Notes: a model not told the origin generated them from the letters alone. 16,394 bases of DNA from Streptococcus sp. (GCA_003521145.1 DOTL01000021.1:1-16394); one strand, 5' to 3'; shown: positions 7,767-14,912, counted from the first letter of the stretch. Numbers and translations: made by a program.

Positions 7767-7810
7767 GGATAATTAAGTCATATTAAAGTTTGGTTACAGG
7801 TTCTTAAATG
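7767..7810 (-). promoter_or_regulatory. Pho-box-like array, four 11-bp repeats upstream of pstS
   Basis: Read on the minus strand, four consecutive 11-base units start CATTTAA (7810), CTGTAA (7799), CTTTAA (7788) and CTTAAT (7777). One unit per helical turn covering the -35 is the classic layout of a PhoP/PhoB-type response-regulator site, and the operon behind it is pst. The first unit overlaps the stop codon and last codons of the upstream methyltransferase gene. That the streptococcal PnpR regulator binds here is inference, since its gene is not in the window. Confidence 0.6.
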
Positions 7811-9114
7811 TGAAATCTTAATCCTTTAGGATAGTAGTTTTTAATCGTTTTTCCAACAACTTTAGCAAAACCAAAACCATTGCCGTCCACTAACAGCTGA
7901 TACCAACCGTTAGGATGTGTTTGATTTAGAGTAACCACATTACCAGAAACATATTGGGCGAACTGGTCTTGAGTTAGCTTTATACTTGAAACAACTTCAT
8001 CAGAGGTTAACGCAATTCCAAGAGCAAAACTAGGTTCGAAACGTTTTTTCTTGAAGACACCAAGATGCAAACCGTTACGAGCAATCTTAACTTTAGAAAG
8101 ATCTGGAAGTCCCTGTGGAAGCAGATAGAGATTGTCCCCAAAAACTTGGAGTAAATCATCTAGACTAGTCTTAAGGTGTTTTTTTGCAAAATCTTCCCAA
8201 AGTTGTTTCTGCTCCTTGTTTAGGTTAGATTTTCCCTCTTTGATACGTGTTTGCTCAGACACGCGCTTATCCTGGAATTTTGCCACAAACTGGCCTTCAC
8301 CTTTGAAATGGTGTGGATACATTCGAGCTGTTTCTGGAAAATCAATTCCATCACTCATGCCATTCCATTTAGGGATTGCCACCAATTCAAGATCAGGATT
8401 ATTTTCTAAAACCCAAGCAACAACACCTTCATTTTCCTCAGGAGACCAGGTGCAGGTTGAGTAGATCAATTGTCCACCAGGAGCGAGCATTTTCAAACCG
8501 TCTGATAAGATGTCTTTCTGTAATTGTGCCATTTCACTAGGATACTCCTTATGCCAATATTGAATTGCATCAGGATCCTTACGAAACATTCCTTCTCCGG
8601 AACATGGTCCATCAAAGACAATCGTATCAAAGTATTTTTTGAAAACCTTGGCTAGTTTATCAGCTGATGTGTTTGTCACAATAACATTTCTCGCTCCAAA
8701 ACGCTCAATGTTTTCGACCAGAATTTTGCTACGCTTTGGATTGATTTCATTGCTGACGAGCAGTCCTGTATTATCTAGGTAACTTAGAAGATGAGTAGAC
8801 TTTCCGCCTGGAGCAGCTGCCAAGTCTAAGACACGACTTCCCTTGGTCGGAGCTGCCACTTGAACAACCATTTGAGCAGCTGGTTCCTGAGAATAAACCA
8901 AACCGGTTGCATGGTCGGCAGATTTTCCTGAAATTTTACCGTAATGGCCCCAAGGTGTTTCAGGAATAGCATCAGGAAAGTCCTTCTGTTGCTTTTTTAA
9001 AGGGTTGGTACGATAGGCGGATAAGGCTTCTTGATTAAAAGATGCAAAGAAGTCCTCCGCTTCATCTCCAAGGAGGTTATTATATTTTTCTATAAAGTCT
9101 GATGGAAATTGCAT
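7804..9114 (-). CDS. RsmF-like 16S rRNA cytosine-C5 methyltransferase (RsmB/NOP family)
   Basis: A 436-residue RNA methyltransferase that transfers a methyl group from S-adenosylmethionine to C5 of a cytosine, most likely in 16S rRNA. The SAM-binding motif VLDLAAAPGGKS is at residues 95-106. The family's two cysteines are present: Cys171 in DGPCSGEGMF and the catalytic Cys221 in STCTWSPEEN. The C-terminal part (about 310-436) fits the RsmF-type RNA-binding extension. The ATG follows AGAAAGGAAACT. A strong terminator lies only about 15 bases upstream of it and no promoter is obvious after that terminator, so expression may rely on read-through. Its stop codon lies within the Pho-box-like repeats of the pst operon. 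The exact target nucleotide cannot be read from sequence. Confidence 0.9.
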   Translation of the reverse strand: MQFPSDFIEKYNNLLGDEAEDFFASFNQEALSAYRTNPLKKQQKDFPDAIPETPWGHYGKISGKSADHATGLVYSQEPAAQMVVQVAAPTKGSRVLDLAAAPGGKSTHLLSYLDNTGLLVSNEINPKRSKILVENIERFGARNVIVTNTSADKLAKVFKKYFDTIVFDGPCSGEGMFRKDPDAIQYWHKEYPSEMAQLQKDILSDGLKMLAPGGQLIYSTCTWSPEENEGVVAWVLENNPDLELVAIPKWNGMSDGIDFPETARMYPHHFKGEGQFVAKFQDKRVSEQTRIKEGKSNLNKEQKQLWEDFAKKHLKTSLDDLLQVFGDNLYLLPQGLPDLSKVKIARNGLHLGVFKKKRFEPSFALGIALTSDEVVSSIKLTQDQFAQYVSGNVVTLNQTHPNGWYQLLVDGNGFGFAKVVGKTIKNYYPKGLRFHI

Positions 9115-9129
9115 AGTTTCCTTTCTATC

Positions 9130-9176
9130 AAAAAACTGGACTAACCAAGAGAACTTGCTGTTCTGATTTGTCCAGT
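9130..9176 (-). terminator. Long terminator hairpin between the IMPase-like gene and the rRNA methyltransferase
   Basis: On the minus strand, ACTGGAC (9176-9170) pairs with GTCCAGT (9141-9135). The stem continues inward through AATCA/TGGTT and GAAC/GTTC with small interruptions. Six T follow. It is a strong intrinsic terminator, yet it ends only about 15 bases before the next start codon. Confidence 0.88.
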
Positions 9177-9194
9177 ATGGTTTTATGTTTCAAA

Positions 9195-9962
9195 TTAATT
9201 TTCTAAGCCCATAATATCCTTGATTTCTTTAAGTCTGTCTTTAGGGACAAGCATCACAGCTTGACGACTAGAATAATCCAGTGGTTCTCCAGTAATGGTC
9301 TCAAGGTGATAACCCAATTTTTCTCCCATAATACTTGCCGCTGCATAGTCCCATGGGTAAATAACTGAAAAGTAAGCTAAAATTTTACCAGATAGGACTT
9401 TTGACATGCTTAAACCAGCACCACCGTAGACACGAACGCCCAAGGTCTTATCAATAAGGTCTTTTAAACCGTGAAAATTTTTAGCATACATAGCTCCATT
9501 GCTAGCGACTAGGCAACGATCTAAAGGTCGGCTTTTATATGCTGGAAGTAATTTGTCATTACAATACACATCAAACTGGCCACCACCATAGAAAAGTTGA
9601 TCAGCCATGACGTTATAAATGAGGCCAAATTTTCCTTGCCCCTCTTCATAGTAGGCAATCATAACACAAAAATTATCTTGTTGGACAATAAAATTGACTG
9701 TTCCATCAATAGGATCCAAGACCCAAACGTTTCCATCTTTGATATTATGAACCAAGCCATTTTCTTCAGCGAAAATATTGTCTGAAGGGAAGGCAGTTTT
9801 AATACGTGCCACGAGTAAATCTTGTGTCTGTTTGTCAATATTAGTTACTAAATCATCAAAAGTCGTCTTTTCTTCGACCGTGATTGTTTTACTTAAACTT
9901 TCTTTAATAAAAGCACCGGCTTCTTTGATGATTTCTTTGGCGAAAATCAGTTTATTTTCCAA
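9195..9962 (-). CDS. Inositol monophosphatase family protein, TTG start
   Basis: A 255-residue Mg2+-dependent phosphatase of the IMPase superfamily. The metal-binding residues are visible: Glu66/Glu67 in FAEENG, the DPIDGTVNF motif at 83-91, and Asp205 in the second motif YPWDYAAAS. The substrate cannot be told from sequence; inositol phosphates and related sugar phosphates are candidates. An ATG at 10043 is in frame, but the added residues are just the neighbouring gene read in another frame. I therefore chose the TTG at 9962, which has AAAGGA about 10 bases upstream and gives the usual length. It overlaps the UPF0223 gene by 11 bases, which suggests coupled translation within the spxA1 unit. 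Confidence 0.9.
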   Translation of the reverse strand: MENKLIFAKEIIKEAGAFIKESLSKTITVEEKTTFDDLVTNIDKQTQDLLVARIKTAFPSDNIFAEENGLVHNIKDGNVWVLDPIDGTVNFIVQQDNFCVMIAYYEEGQGKFGLIYNVMADQLFYGGGQFDVYCNDKLLPAYKSRPLDRCLVASNGAMYAKNFHGLKDLIDKTLGVRVYGGAGLSMSKVLSGKILAYFSVIYPWDYAAASIMGEKLGYHLETITGEPLDYSSRQAVMLVPKDRLKEIKDIMGLEN

Positions 9963-10233
9963 GTGATACAAATCCTTTATCTTTTGCTTTAGCAGCTTTA
10001 ACAGCTTGATAAGTTGAAAAACCGCTAGCTTCTTCGAAGGCATTGTCTAGTTGCTTTTCAGGCGCTTTGCCTGGAACAACGGTTTTAAATGCCTTATAGG
10101 CTTGCAAGAGTTGGTCACAGTCAACCTTGCTCTCATATGCTTTTTCTACCTGACTCAAAAAATGAAGCACTGTGGTAATTTCCTCAGTGCTCCATGATGG
10201 ATCGAGTGGGTAGGAATAATTTCCTTTAGTCAT
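9952..10233 (-). CDS. UPF0223 family protein
   Basis: A 93-residue protein matching the UPF0223 family (YktA-like), whose function is unknown. It starts MTKGNYSYPLDPSWSTEE, the typical N terminus of the family, and is predicted to be helical and soluble, with no signal peptide. The frame is open upstream to 10332, but the extra residues are a shadow of spxA1. The ATG at 10233 has GAGGG five to six bases before it. It overlaps the end of spxA1 by eight bases and the following phosphatase gene by 11, so the three genes form one tightly packed unit, an arrangement I recall from other streptococci. Confidence 0.9.
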   Translation of the reverse strand: MTKGNYSYPLDPSWSTEEITTVLHFLSQVEKAYESKVDCDQLLQAYKAFKTVVPGKAPEKQLDNAFEEASGFSTYQAVKAAKAKDKGFVSLGK

Positions 10234-10639
10234 TGTTACCCTCAATTTCAGCTCGAATGGTCGCTTGACGCAATTCTTGCTTTCTATAATCACGAGGCAA
10301 AAAGGCACGAATTTCATCTTCGTTGAAACCAATTTGCATGCGTTTGTTGTCCATAATGATAGGTCGGCGAAGAAGATTTGGGTATTCAGAAATCAATTGA
10401 ATGAGTTCGTTGATGGTCAAATCATCCACATCGATATTCAGCTTATGAAAGACTTTTGAACGGGTCGAAATGATATCTTCAGTACCATTTTCCGTGCAAG
10501 ACAAAATCTTCATCAACTCATCGTGAGTTAATGGGCTCGTGATAATATTGTGTTCGTCAAAAGCAACTTCATGATTGGTCAACCACGCTCGTGCTTTCCT
10601 ACAGCTGGTGCAGCTAGGTGATGTAAATAAAGTTACCAT
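10226..10639 (-). CDS. spxA1: SpxA1, Spx/ArsC-family redox-sensing transcription regulator
   Basis: A 137-residue Spx protein, which binds the C-terminal domain of the RNA polymerase alpha subunit and redirects transcription under thiol stress. The redox switch CTSC is at residues 10-13. The region LLRRPIIMDNKRMQIGFNED matches the conserved Spx core with its RPI motif. The wording around the core fits the SpxA1 rather than the SpxA2 paralogue of streptococci, judging from memory of those sequences. The ATG follows an AAAGGGG eight bases upstream. It heads a unit with the UPF0223 and IMPase-like genes. A TATAAT 34 bases upstream may be its own promoter. Confidence 0.92.
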   Translation of the reverse strand: MVTLFTSPSCTSCRKARAWLTNHEVAFDEHNIITSPLTHDELMKILSCTENGTEDIISTRSKVFHKLNIDVDDLTINELIQLISEYPNLLRRPIIMDNKRMQIGFNEDEIRAFLPRDYRKQELRQATIRAEIEGNND

Positions 10640-10672
10640 GCAAGCACCCCTTTCACTTTAACATTCCTAAAC

Positions 10673-10678
10673 ATTATA
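10673..10678 (-). promoter_or_regulatory. Possible -10 element of the spxA1 promoter
   Basis: A perfect TATAAT on the minus strand lies in the 69-base gap between ribF and spxA1, placing the start point about 26 bases before the ATG. No convincing -35 is seen at the standard distance, so this rests on the -10 and its position only. I see no terminator in the gap, so read-through from truB-ribF is also possible. Confidence 0.45.
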
Positions 10679-10708
10679 CATTATTTGATTAGTTTTGGCT
10701 ATGCTTTC

Positions 10709-11620
10709 TTAAAATTTTTCCGCGATTTTTTTATCGGCTTCCAGTTGATCGCAAAGCTCCTCTATATTATTGAACTTAATCATATCACGGATATAATCCA
10801 GCCAAAAAACTTCAATTGTCTTTCCGTAAATAGTACCTTCGAAATCAAAGATATTGGCTTCAAGACGGAGTTCTGTCCCCCCAAAGGTCACGTTCTTTCC
10901 TAGGCTAGTCATGGAACGGTAACGTTTGCCATCAATCACAACATCGGCGACATAGACACCATCAGCAGGTAGAAAAGTTCTGTCGATAGGTGCTAAATTA
11001 GCTGTTGGAAAACCAATAGTCCGACCACGGGCATCACCATGTACCACGATTCCACGTGTCGAGAATTCATGTCCTAAGAGATTATTGGCCTCTTTCACAT
11101 TGCCTTCTCGGATTAATTGACGCACACGTGTTGACGAAATCTTTTCACCATCACTTTGTTGTTCCTCAATGACATGGACAATACCAGAAAAATTACGGGC
11201 TAAATAGTCCGCATCTGTTCGATGGTGTCCAAATTTATAATCAAAGCCCACAACAACCTCTTTGGCTTTTAAACGCTTAATATAGCGAGCAATGAAATCG
11301 TCTGAACTTATTTGGGCAAAATCACTATTGAAATCTGTTAAATAAAGCTGATCAGTGCCATAGGCTTCAAAAAGATCACAACGTCTCTGAGGGGCTGTGA
11401 TATGAAGGAGGAGATCATCCGTATACCTTTGAAAAGTCAATTGAGGACTCTCATTAAAGGTAAGGACAGCTACTTCAAGCTGTTTTTCATCAGCAATCTG
11501 GCGCGCCTTATCAAAAAGGACCTTATGACCACGATGAAGCGCATCGAAATACCCTAAGACAAGGATCGTTTCCTTTTCCTGATGGATATCTTTATAATTG
11601 TTAATAGAAGTTATTTTCAT
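10709..11620 (-). CDS. ribF: RibF, bifunctional riboflavin kinase / FAD synthetase
   Basis: A 303-residue bifunctional enzyme that phosphorylates riboflavin to FMN and adenylates FMN to FAD. The N-terminal FAD synthetase domain (about 1-180) shows the nucleotidyltransferase motif GYFDALHRGH at 23-32 and ISSTRVR at 161-167. The C-terminal riboflavin kinase domain (about 183-303) shows GFPTAN at 203-208. Length and domain order are normal. Its ATG overlaps the truB stop in ATGA, indicating coupled translation; truB next to ribF is a common bacterial arrangement. No FMN riboswitch lies upstream. The last codons are followed by a 69-base gap before spxA1. Confidence 0.96.
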   Translation of the reverse strand: MKITSINNYKDIHQEKETILVLGYFDALHRGHKVLFDKARQIADEKQLEVAVLTFNESPQLTFQRYTDDLLLHITAPQRRCDLFEAYGTDQLYLTDFNSDFAQISSDDFIARYIKRLKAKEVVVGFDYKFGHHRTDADYLARNFSGIVHVIEEQQSDGEKISSTRVRQLIREGNVKEANNLLGHEFSTRGIVVHGDARGRTIGFPTANLAPIDRTFLPADGVYVADVVIDGKRYRSMTSLGKNVTFGGTELRLEANIFDFEGTIYGKTIEVFWLDYIRDMIKFNNIEELCDQLEADKKIAEKF

Positions 11621-12498
11621 TGACTTAATACTTTTCTAGGTTTATAAACATGGTTTCGCTTTTCCATGATGGCTAGAACCTTATCTCCTAAAAAAGCGGC
11701 AACTAAGGATTCTTGGCTATCGATAGTAATAAAGCGACCAAATGAAATTTCTTTAGCATCATTCTCAGTGACTTGAACAGCTGGTAGGTCCTGAACACCA
11801 AATTCGATGGGAAGGAGGAAGGACGTATCCCCCGCTTCTACCATTTCTGAAATTTGTGAGAGTGTTAGTGCCTTATCTAAGATTAGGCTAGCTGAGGCTG
11901 TTCGACGAAGAGCAGACATATGACTCGCGTATCCGAGTTTAGCACCCAAATCGACAGATAAGGTACGGACATAAGTCCCCTTGCTACAAGCAACACGGAA
12001 GGTGAATTTTGCAGTGCCGTTTTCTAGATTAATGGGTGAGGTACGGACAAATTCAGTAATTGTCACTTGACGTTGTGGACGCTCTACTTCTTCTCCAGCG
12101 CGTGCGTACTCATAAAGTTTCTTTCCATTGACCTTAACCGCTGAATACATAGGAGGAATTTGTGTGATTTCTCCCTCAAAACTAGTCATGGCTTTGTCAA
12201 CTGTTTCTTCATCTAGCTCTGTAACTGGAGTTGTTTGAACGACATCTCCACTAGCATCCTCGGTAGTTGTCGAAAAGCCAATGGTGATTTCACCTTCATA
12301 GACTTTACCTGCTTCAGTCATGTATTCAATGACACGTGTCGCTTTTCCAACTGCTATAGGTAAAACACCAGTAACATCTGGATCAAGGGTACCACCATGT
12401 CCGATTTTTTTCTCTTGTAATATTTTGCGTAGTTTAAATACAGCATCATGACTGGTCATTCCAGCCTCTTTTTTTAGATTAATAATTCCTGAAATCAT
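11617..12498 (-). CDS. truB: TruB, tRNA pseudouridine(55) synthase
   Basis: A 293-residue enzyme that converts U55 in the T loop of tRNAs to pseudouridine. The catalytic motif GGTLDPDVTGVLPI is at residues 35-48, with Asp39 as the nucleophile, and TSHD near residue 15 and KGTYVRTL in the middle are also typical. The start MISGIINLKKEAGMTSHD matches streptococcal TruB proteins as I remember them. No Shine-Dalgarno sequence precedes the ATG. Instead, a perfect extended -10 ends only seven bases upstream, so the transcript may be leaderless or nearly so. The gene overlaps ribF by four bases. Confidence 0.96.
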   Translation of the reverse strand: MISGIINLKKEAGMTSHDAVFKLRKILQEKKIGHGGTLDPDVTGVLPIAVGKATRVIEYMTEAGKVYEGEITIGFSTTTEDASGDVVQTTPVTELDEETVDKAMTSFEGEITQIPPMYSAVKVNGKKLYEYARAGEEVERPQRQVTITEFVRTSPINLENGTAKFTFRVACSKGTYVRTLSVDLGAKLGYASHMSALRRTASASLILDKALTLSQISEMVEAGDTSFLLPIEFGVQDLPAVQVTENDAKEISFGRFITIDSQESLVAAFLGDKVLAIMEKRNHVYKPRKVLSQ

Positions 12499-12505
12499 AC
12501 TTTTA

Positions 12506-12514
12506 ATTATATCA
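12506..12514 (-). promoter_or_regulatory. Extended -10 directly upstream of truB
   Basis: The minus strand reads TGATATAAT. Its last base is at 12506 and the truB ATG begins at 12498, so the expected start point (12500-12498) coincides with or just precedes the start codon. No good -35 is present. Confidence 0.5.
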
Positions 12515-12549
12515 AATGCAATCCTAAAGAGCTAGGTAGAAACATAAAG

Positions 12550-12574
12550 AGGCAGAGAGCAAAGTCTCTAACCT
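12550..12574 (-). terminator. Weak candidate terminator after the DUF438 gene
   Basis: On the minus strand, AGG-TT-AGAGA pairs with TCTCT-G-CCT around a six-base loop, giving eight pairs with a small internal bulge. It is followed by CTTTATGTTT, a poor T run. It is the best hairpin in the 123-base gap between this gene and truB. A TATAAT at 12582-12587 lies immediately before it but lacks a -35. Confidence 0.35.
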
Positions 12575-12621
12575 ATTAAGTATTATAGTCATAAGCAATC
12601 GCAGGACGACCGCTAGCTTTT

Positions 12622-13968
12622 TTAATCGATATCTCTATTAAGATTGCTTTCTAGTTCAAAGAAAGGTTGAATATCTTGCACATACTCTAAGACGCCCTGA
12701 AAGTCTCCCTTGTAATCCCTGACAGCTGCATAAGTAACGTAAACAAATTTACCCAAACGTTCAGATTTGAACCACATTGGAACTTGGTCACGCTCCCCAC
12801 TCCTTAGTAATTCAAAGATTTTCTTGACCTTATCAAGCACTTTTGGCGGATGACAAAGTTCAACGTTTCGTCCAATTTGGCTAGGTGTTCGTTTAAAAAC
12901 CATTTCATTGGCAGGAACATTATCATTATAGTATTGGAAAGTATCGTCTTTATTGACGAAAGTAATTTCCAACGGGAGATGATTAAGAATGAGATTGGCC
13001 TGCTCCACAGAAAGATAACCATTGCCAAAAGGCTGAGTCGTTTCTCTATCTACGATAGTTTCAGTTTTTGGTTTTGGGGTGAAGCTGATGGTAAACTGCC
13101 CTTCAGGAGTGTCAATAATACGGGTATTACCTGTATTTTCTTCAGCAGTTAGAACAGATTGTTCTTGTGATGTATCAGCATTTACCTCCCCAAAACGCTC
13201 ACGTTTAGGTTTCCAGACAGCTGTAGGTTTTATAATTGCATAGCCATAGGCATCACTTTCTTCGGCAATTGAAAGCCAATCATCCTGCGTGAAGGTTTCA
13301 AGCAGAATCATAAGTAAGATAGCCTCTTCTTTGAAAATCATGGCTTCAAACTCTTCTGAGAATGCTTCGAAAGACTTTGAAAATTCTTCTAAATCAGCAT
13401 CTGGAAGTTCTTTTAGTTTAGCTTCTGCCGCTCTAAAAAGTTTTCGGATGTCATCGTCTACTCCCCACATCACTTTTGGAGGGGAGTCATGGCCGTAACG
13501 CTCCATTATTGGAAAGAAAAGCTTTTCTTTACGCGTATAATGATTATGGAATTGACCAAGTAGAGTCATCTGATGCTTAAGTCCATTGAACAGGTCAGAT
13601 TTAAAATCTTCATTTTCAGGCTTACTAATATTTTCTATGATACGTCGGATACGGAGAATAGCTGAACGTAGGGCTAAATTCTCTTGTTTAAACACATAAA
13701 CAGGGTGGCCCTCTTGATCAGCGTCTGCCACTTCCACATCTGCAATAGTACCTTTAAAGAGGTTAGCGTGGACATTACAGAGGCTCATTACGTCTTCAAA
13801 GGTAACCCCATCTTCTGATGACATCAATTCATGCTCCATCATAGAGATTTCGAGGGCAGATACTCCCTTGAAGTGTTGATTGAAGCGCTCTTGAACACTC
13901 TCAGGACTGGCTCCATGGTGCAAATCTAGTAGAATTTCTTTGAGTATTTGAATACGATTATCTTCCAT
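12622..13968 (-). CDS. DUF438 / hemerythrin-like / PAS domain protein
   Basis: A 448-residue soluble protein of unknown function with three parts. Residues about 5-72 fit DUF438, ending LCNVHANLF with Cys64 and His67. Residues about 90-235 form a helical hemerythrin-like HHE domain, with possible iron ligands His141, His143, Glu148 and Glu156 around FHNHYTRKEKLFFPIMERYG and later acidic residues in FKEEAILLM. A linker follows. Residues about 315-440 are a PAS domain, with NRDID at the end and a conserved ELCHPPK near 371. Such proteins are thought to sense oxygen, nitric oxide or redox state, but this is inference. I chose the ATG one base after the DUF1858 stop; an upstream TTG at 13980 is less likely. 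No strong ribosome binding site is seen, consistent with translational coupling. Confidence 0.88.
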   Translation of the reverse strand: MEDNRIQILKEILLDLHHGASPESVQERFNQHFKGVSALEISMMEHELMSSEDGVTFEDVMSLCNVHANLFKGTIADVEVADADQEGHPVYVFKQENLALRSAILRIRRIIENISKPENEDFKSDLFNGLKHQMTLLGQFHNHYTRKEKLFFPIMERYGHDSPPKVMWGVDDDIRKLFRAAEAKLKELPDADLEEFSKSFEAFSEEFEAMIFKEEAILLMILLETFTQDDWLSIAEESDAYGYAIIKPTAVWKPKRERFGEVNADTSQEQSVLTAEENTGNTRIIDTPEGQFTISFTPKPKTETIVDRETTQPFGNGYLSVEQANLILNHLPLEITFVNKDDTFQYYNDNVPANEMVFKRTPSQIGRNVELCHPPKVLDKVKKIFELLRSGERDQVPMWFKSERLGKFVYVTYAAVRDYKGDFQGVLEYVQDIQPFFELESNLNRDID

Positions 13969-13969
13969 A

Positions 13970-14203
13970 TCAGTCACCAATTACGTCATAACCATTGAAC
14001 AGCAAGGTTTGCTTAATTTTTTCTAAGGGAATATTTGCTAACTTAGATCCAGCCTTTAGACTTGTTACCTTACCGACAGTATTTAGCATAGCTGCGTTAG
14101 ACAAGGGCTTGAAACCGAGATCAATCAGTAATTCCTTAACCTCTGGATGCTCTTTAATGATTGTTGCAATAGGTTGTGATAAATCTATAGTGTTGGTAGT
14201 CAT
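13970..14203 (-). CDS. DUF1858 domain protein without cysteines
   Basis: A 77-residue protein that is essentially one DUF1858 domain. Family members often carry a redox-active cysteine pair, and the domain is found beside hybrid-cluster and ScdA/RIC-type iron-repair proteins. This copy has no cysteine at all, so it cannot act as a disulfide. Recognisable stretches are IIKEHPEVKELLIDLGF and a Lys/Gly-rich centre. The start has a strong AGGAGG seven bases upstream. The stop TGA lies one base before the ATG of the DUF438-hemerythrin-PAS gene, so the two are co-transcribed and probably act together. A role in protecting or repairing iron centres is a guess from family context. Confidence 0.85.
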   Translation of the reverse strand: MTTNTIDLSQPIATIIKEHPEVKELLIDLGFKPLSNAAMLNTVGKVTSLKAGSKLANIPLEKIKQTLLFNGYDVIGD

Positions 14204-14235
14204 AATGACCTCCTAATAACATATTTACTACTTCC

Positions 14236-14241
14236 ATTATA
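14236..14241 (-). promoter_or_regulatory. -10 element for the DUF1858/DUF438 unit
   Basis: A perfect TATAAT on the minus strand lies 33 bases before the DUF1858 ATG. The -35 position falls in the T run of the preceding terminator and is poor. It is the only good -10 in this 88-base gap. Confidence 0.55.
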
Positions 14242-14254
14242 CACGAGAATAATG

Positions 14255-14284
14255 AAAAAAAACCAACAAATCTTAGTTTGCTGG
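14255..14284 (-). terminator. Rho-independent terminator after the HsdS-like gene
   Basis: On the minus strand, CCAGCAAA (14284-14277) pairs with TTTGTTGG (14270-14263) over eight pairs including one G-U. The loop is six bases, and eight T follow. Confidence 0.92.
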
Positions 14285-14291
14285 CTTTTGA

Positions 14292-14912
14292 TTAATTTCC
14301 AAATAGAGCTTCTGTGACATTATGCTGGATATTTTCCCACTCCTGCTCTGCCCTCACCATCTTACGGTGGTAATCAGCACGCCCACGCAAGTAGGCAGCA
14401 ATTTGATAATCTTGCTTCACAATTGGTATCTCAGGAATTTTGATATCCAAGAGGTCAGCTGTCGACAAATTTAGGACAGCCTTTCCCTTATCAGCATAGT
14501 CTAAATAGGTACGACCAATCTCTGTCTCAAGGAAAAACTTGATGTAGAAACCACGGAGTTTTTCCTTAGGTCGTAATACTGTGATATTTGATGAAGCGAC
14601 AGCTTCTCGCTTGCCCTGATCTTCGAAAACAGCAACTTTTTGTACAGTTCCTTTAGATGCAATAAGAACATCACCGTCTTCTAAGAGAAATCGTAAAAGT
14701 TTGCGTCGTTCCTCAGAAAACGTTTTAAGGTCATCGTAGGCAATGCCATTAGGTGTCATATCCGATAGATTAATGACAGCAAATTCGCCAGGTTCTGCCT
14801 TAGCTGGAACAGCTTTTCCTTTAAATTGATCGACAACATCACCTAAACGAACACATTTGTCTGTATTAGCTTCGTAATCGATAATCAGTTGAGGTCTTTC
14901 TTTTTCAGACAT
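14292..14912 (-). CDS. Stand-alone half-length HsdS-like protein (type I restriction specificity domain)
   Basis: A 206-residue protein resembling one half of a type I restriction-modification specificity subunit. It has a single target-recognition domain (about 20-160) ending in the typical LSTADLLDIKIPEIPIVKQD, then a conserved helical arm (about 167-206). A normal HsdS has two such halves and about 400 residues. No methylase (hsdM) or endonuclease (hsdR) gene is near, and the neighbours are housekeeping genes, so this looks like a resident orphan rather than part of a restriction island. It has its own promoter, a strong AAGGAG and its own terminator, and no sign of decay. Whether it binds DNA or pairs with an HsdM coded elsewhere is unknown. 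Confidence 0.82.
   Translation of the reverse strand: MSEKERPQLIIDYEANTDKCVRLGDVVDQFKGKAVPAKAEPGEFAVINLSDMTPNGIAYDDLKTFSEERRKLLRFLLEDGDVLIASKGTVQKVAVFEDQGKREAVASSNITVLRPKEKLRGFYIKFFLETEIGRTYLDYADKGKAVLNLSTADLLDIKIPEIPIVKQDYQIAAYLRGRADYHRKMVRAEQEWENIQHNVTEALFGN

Noticed and set aside
9963..10043. ATG at 10043 as the start of the IMPase-like protein
   Set aside because: The extra 27 residues are the UPF0223 gene read in another frame. The TTG at 9962 gives the family length and has a ribosome binding site.
10234..10332. N-terminal extension of the UPF0223 protein
   Set aside because: The residues are a frame-shadow of spxA1, and the ATG at 10233 has a good GAGGG and the family's N terminus.
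11621..12621. FMN riboswitch controlling ribF
   Set aside because: ribF overlaps truB, and nothing in the short non-coding gap before truB (12499-12621) resembles the conserved FMN aptamer core.
13969..13980. TTG at 13980 as the start of the DUF438-hemerythrin-PAS protein
   Set aside because: It would add four residues and overlap the DUF1858 stop without a better ribosome binding site. The ATG at 13968 is simpler, though the choice is not certain.
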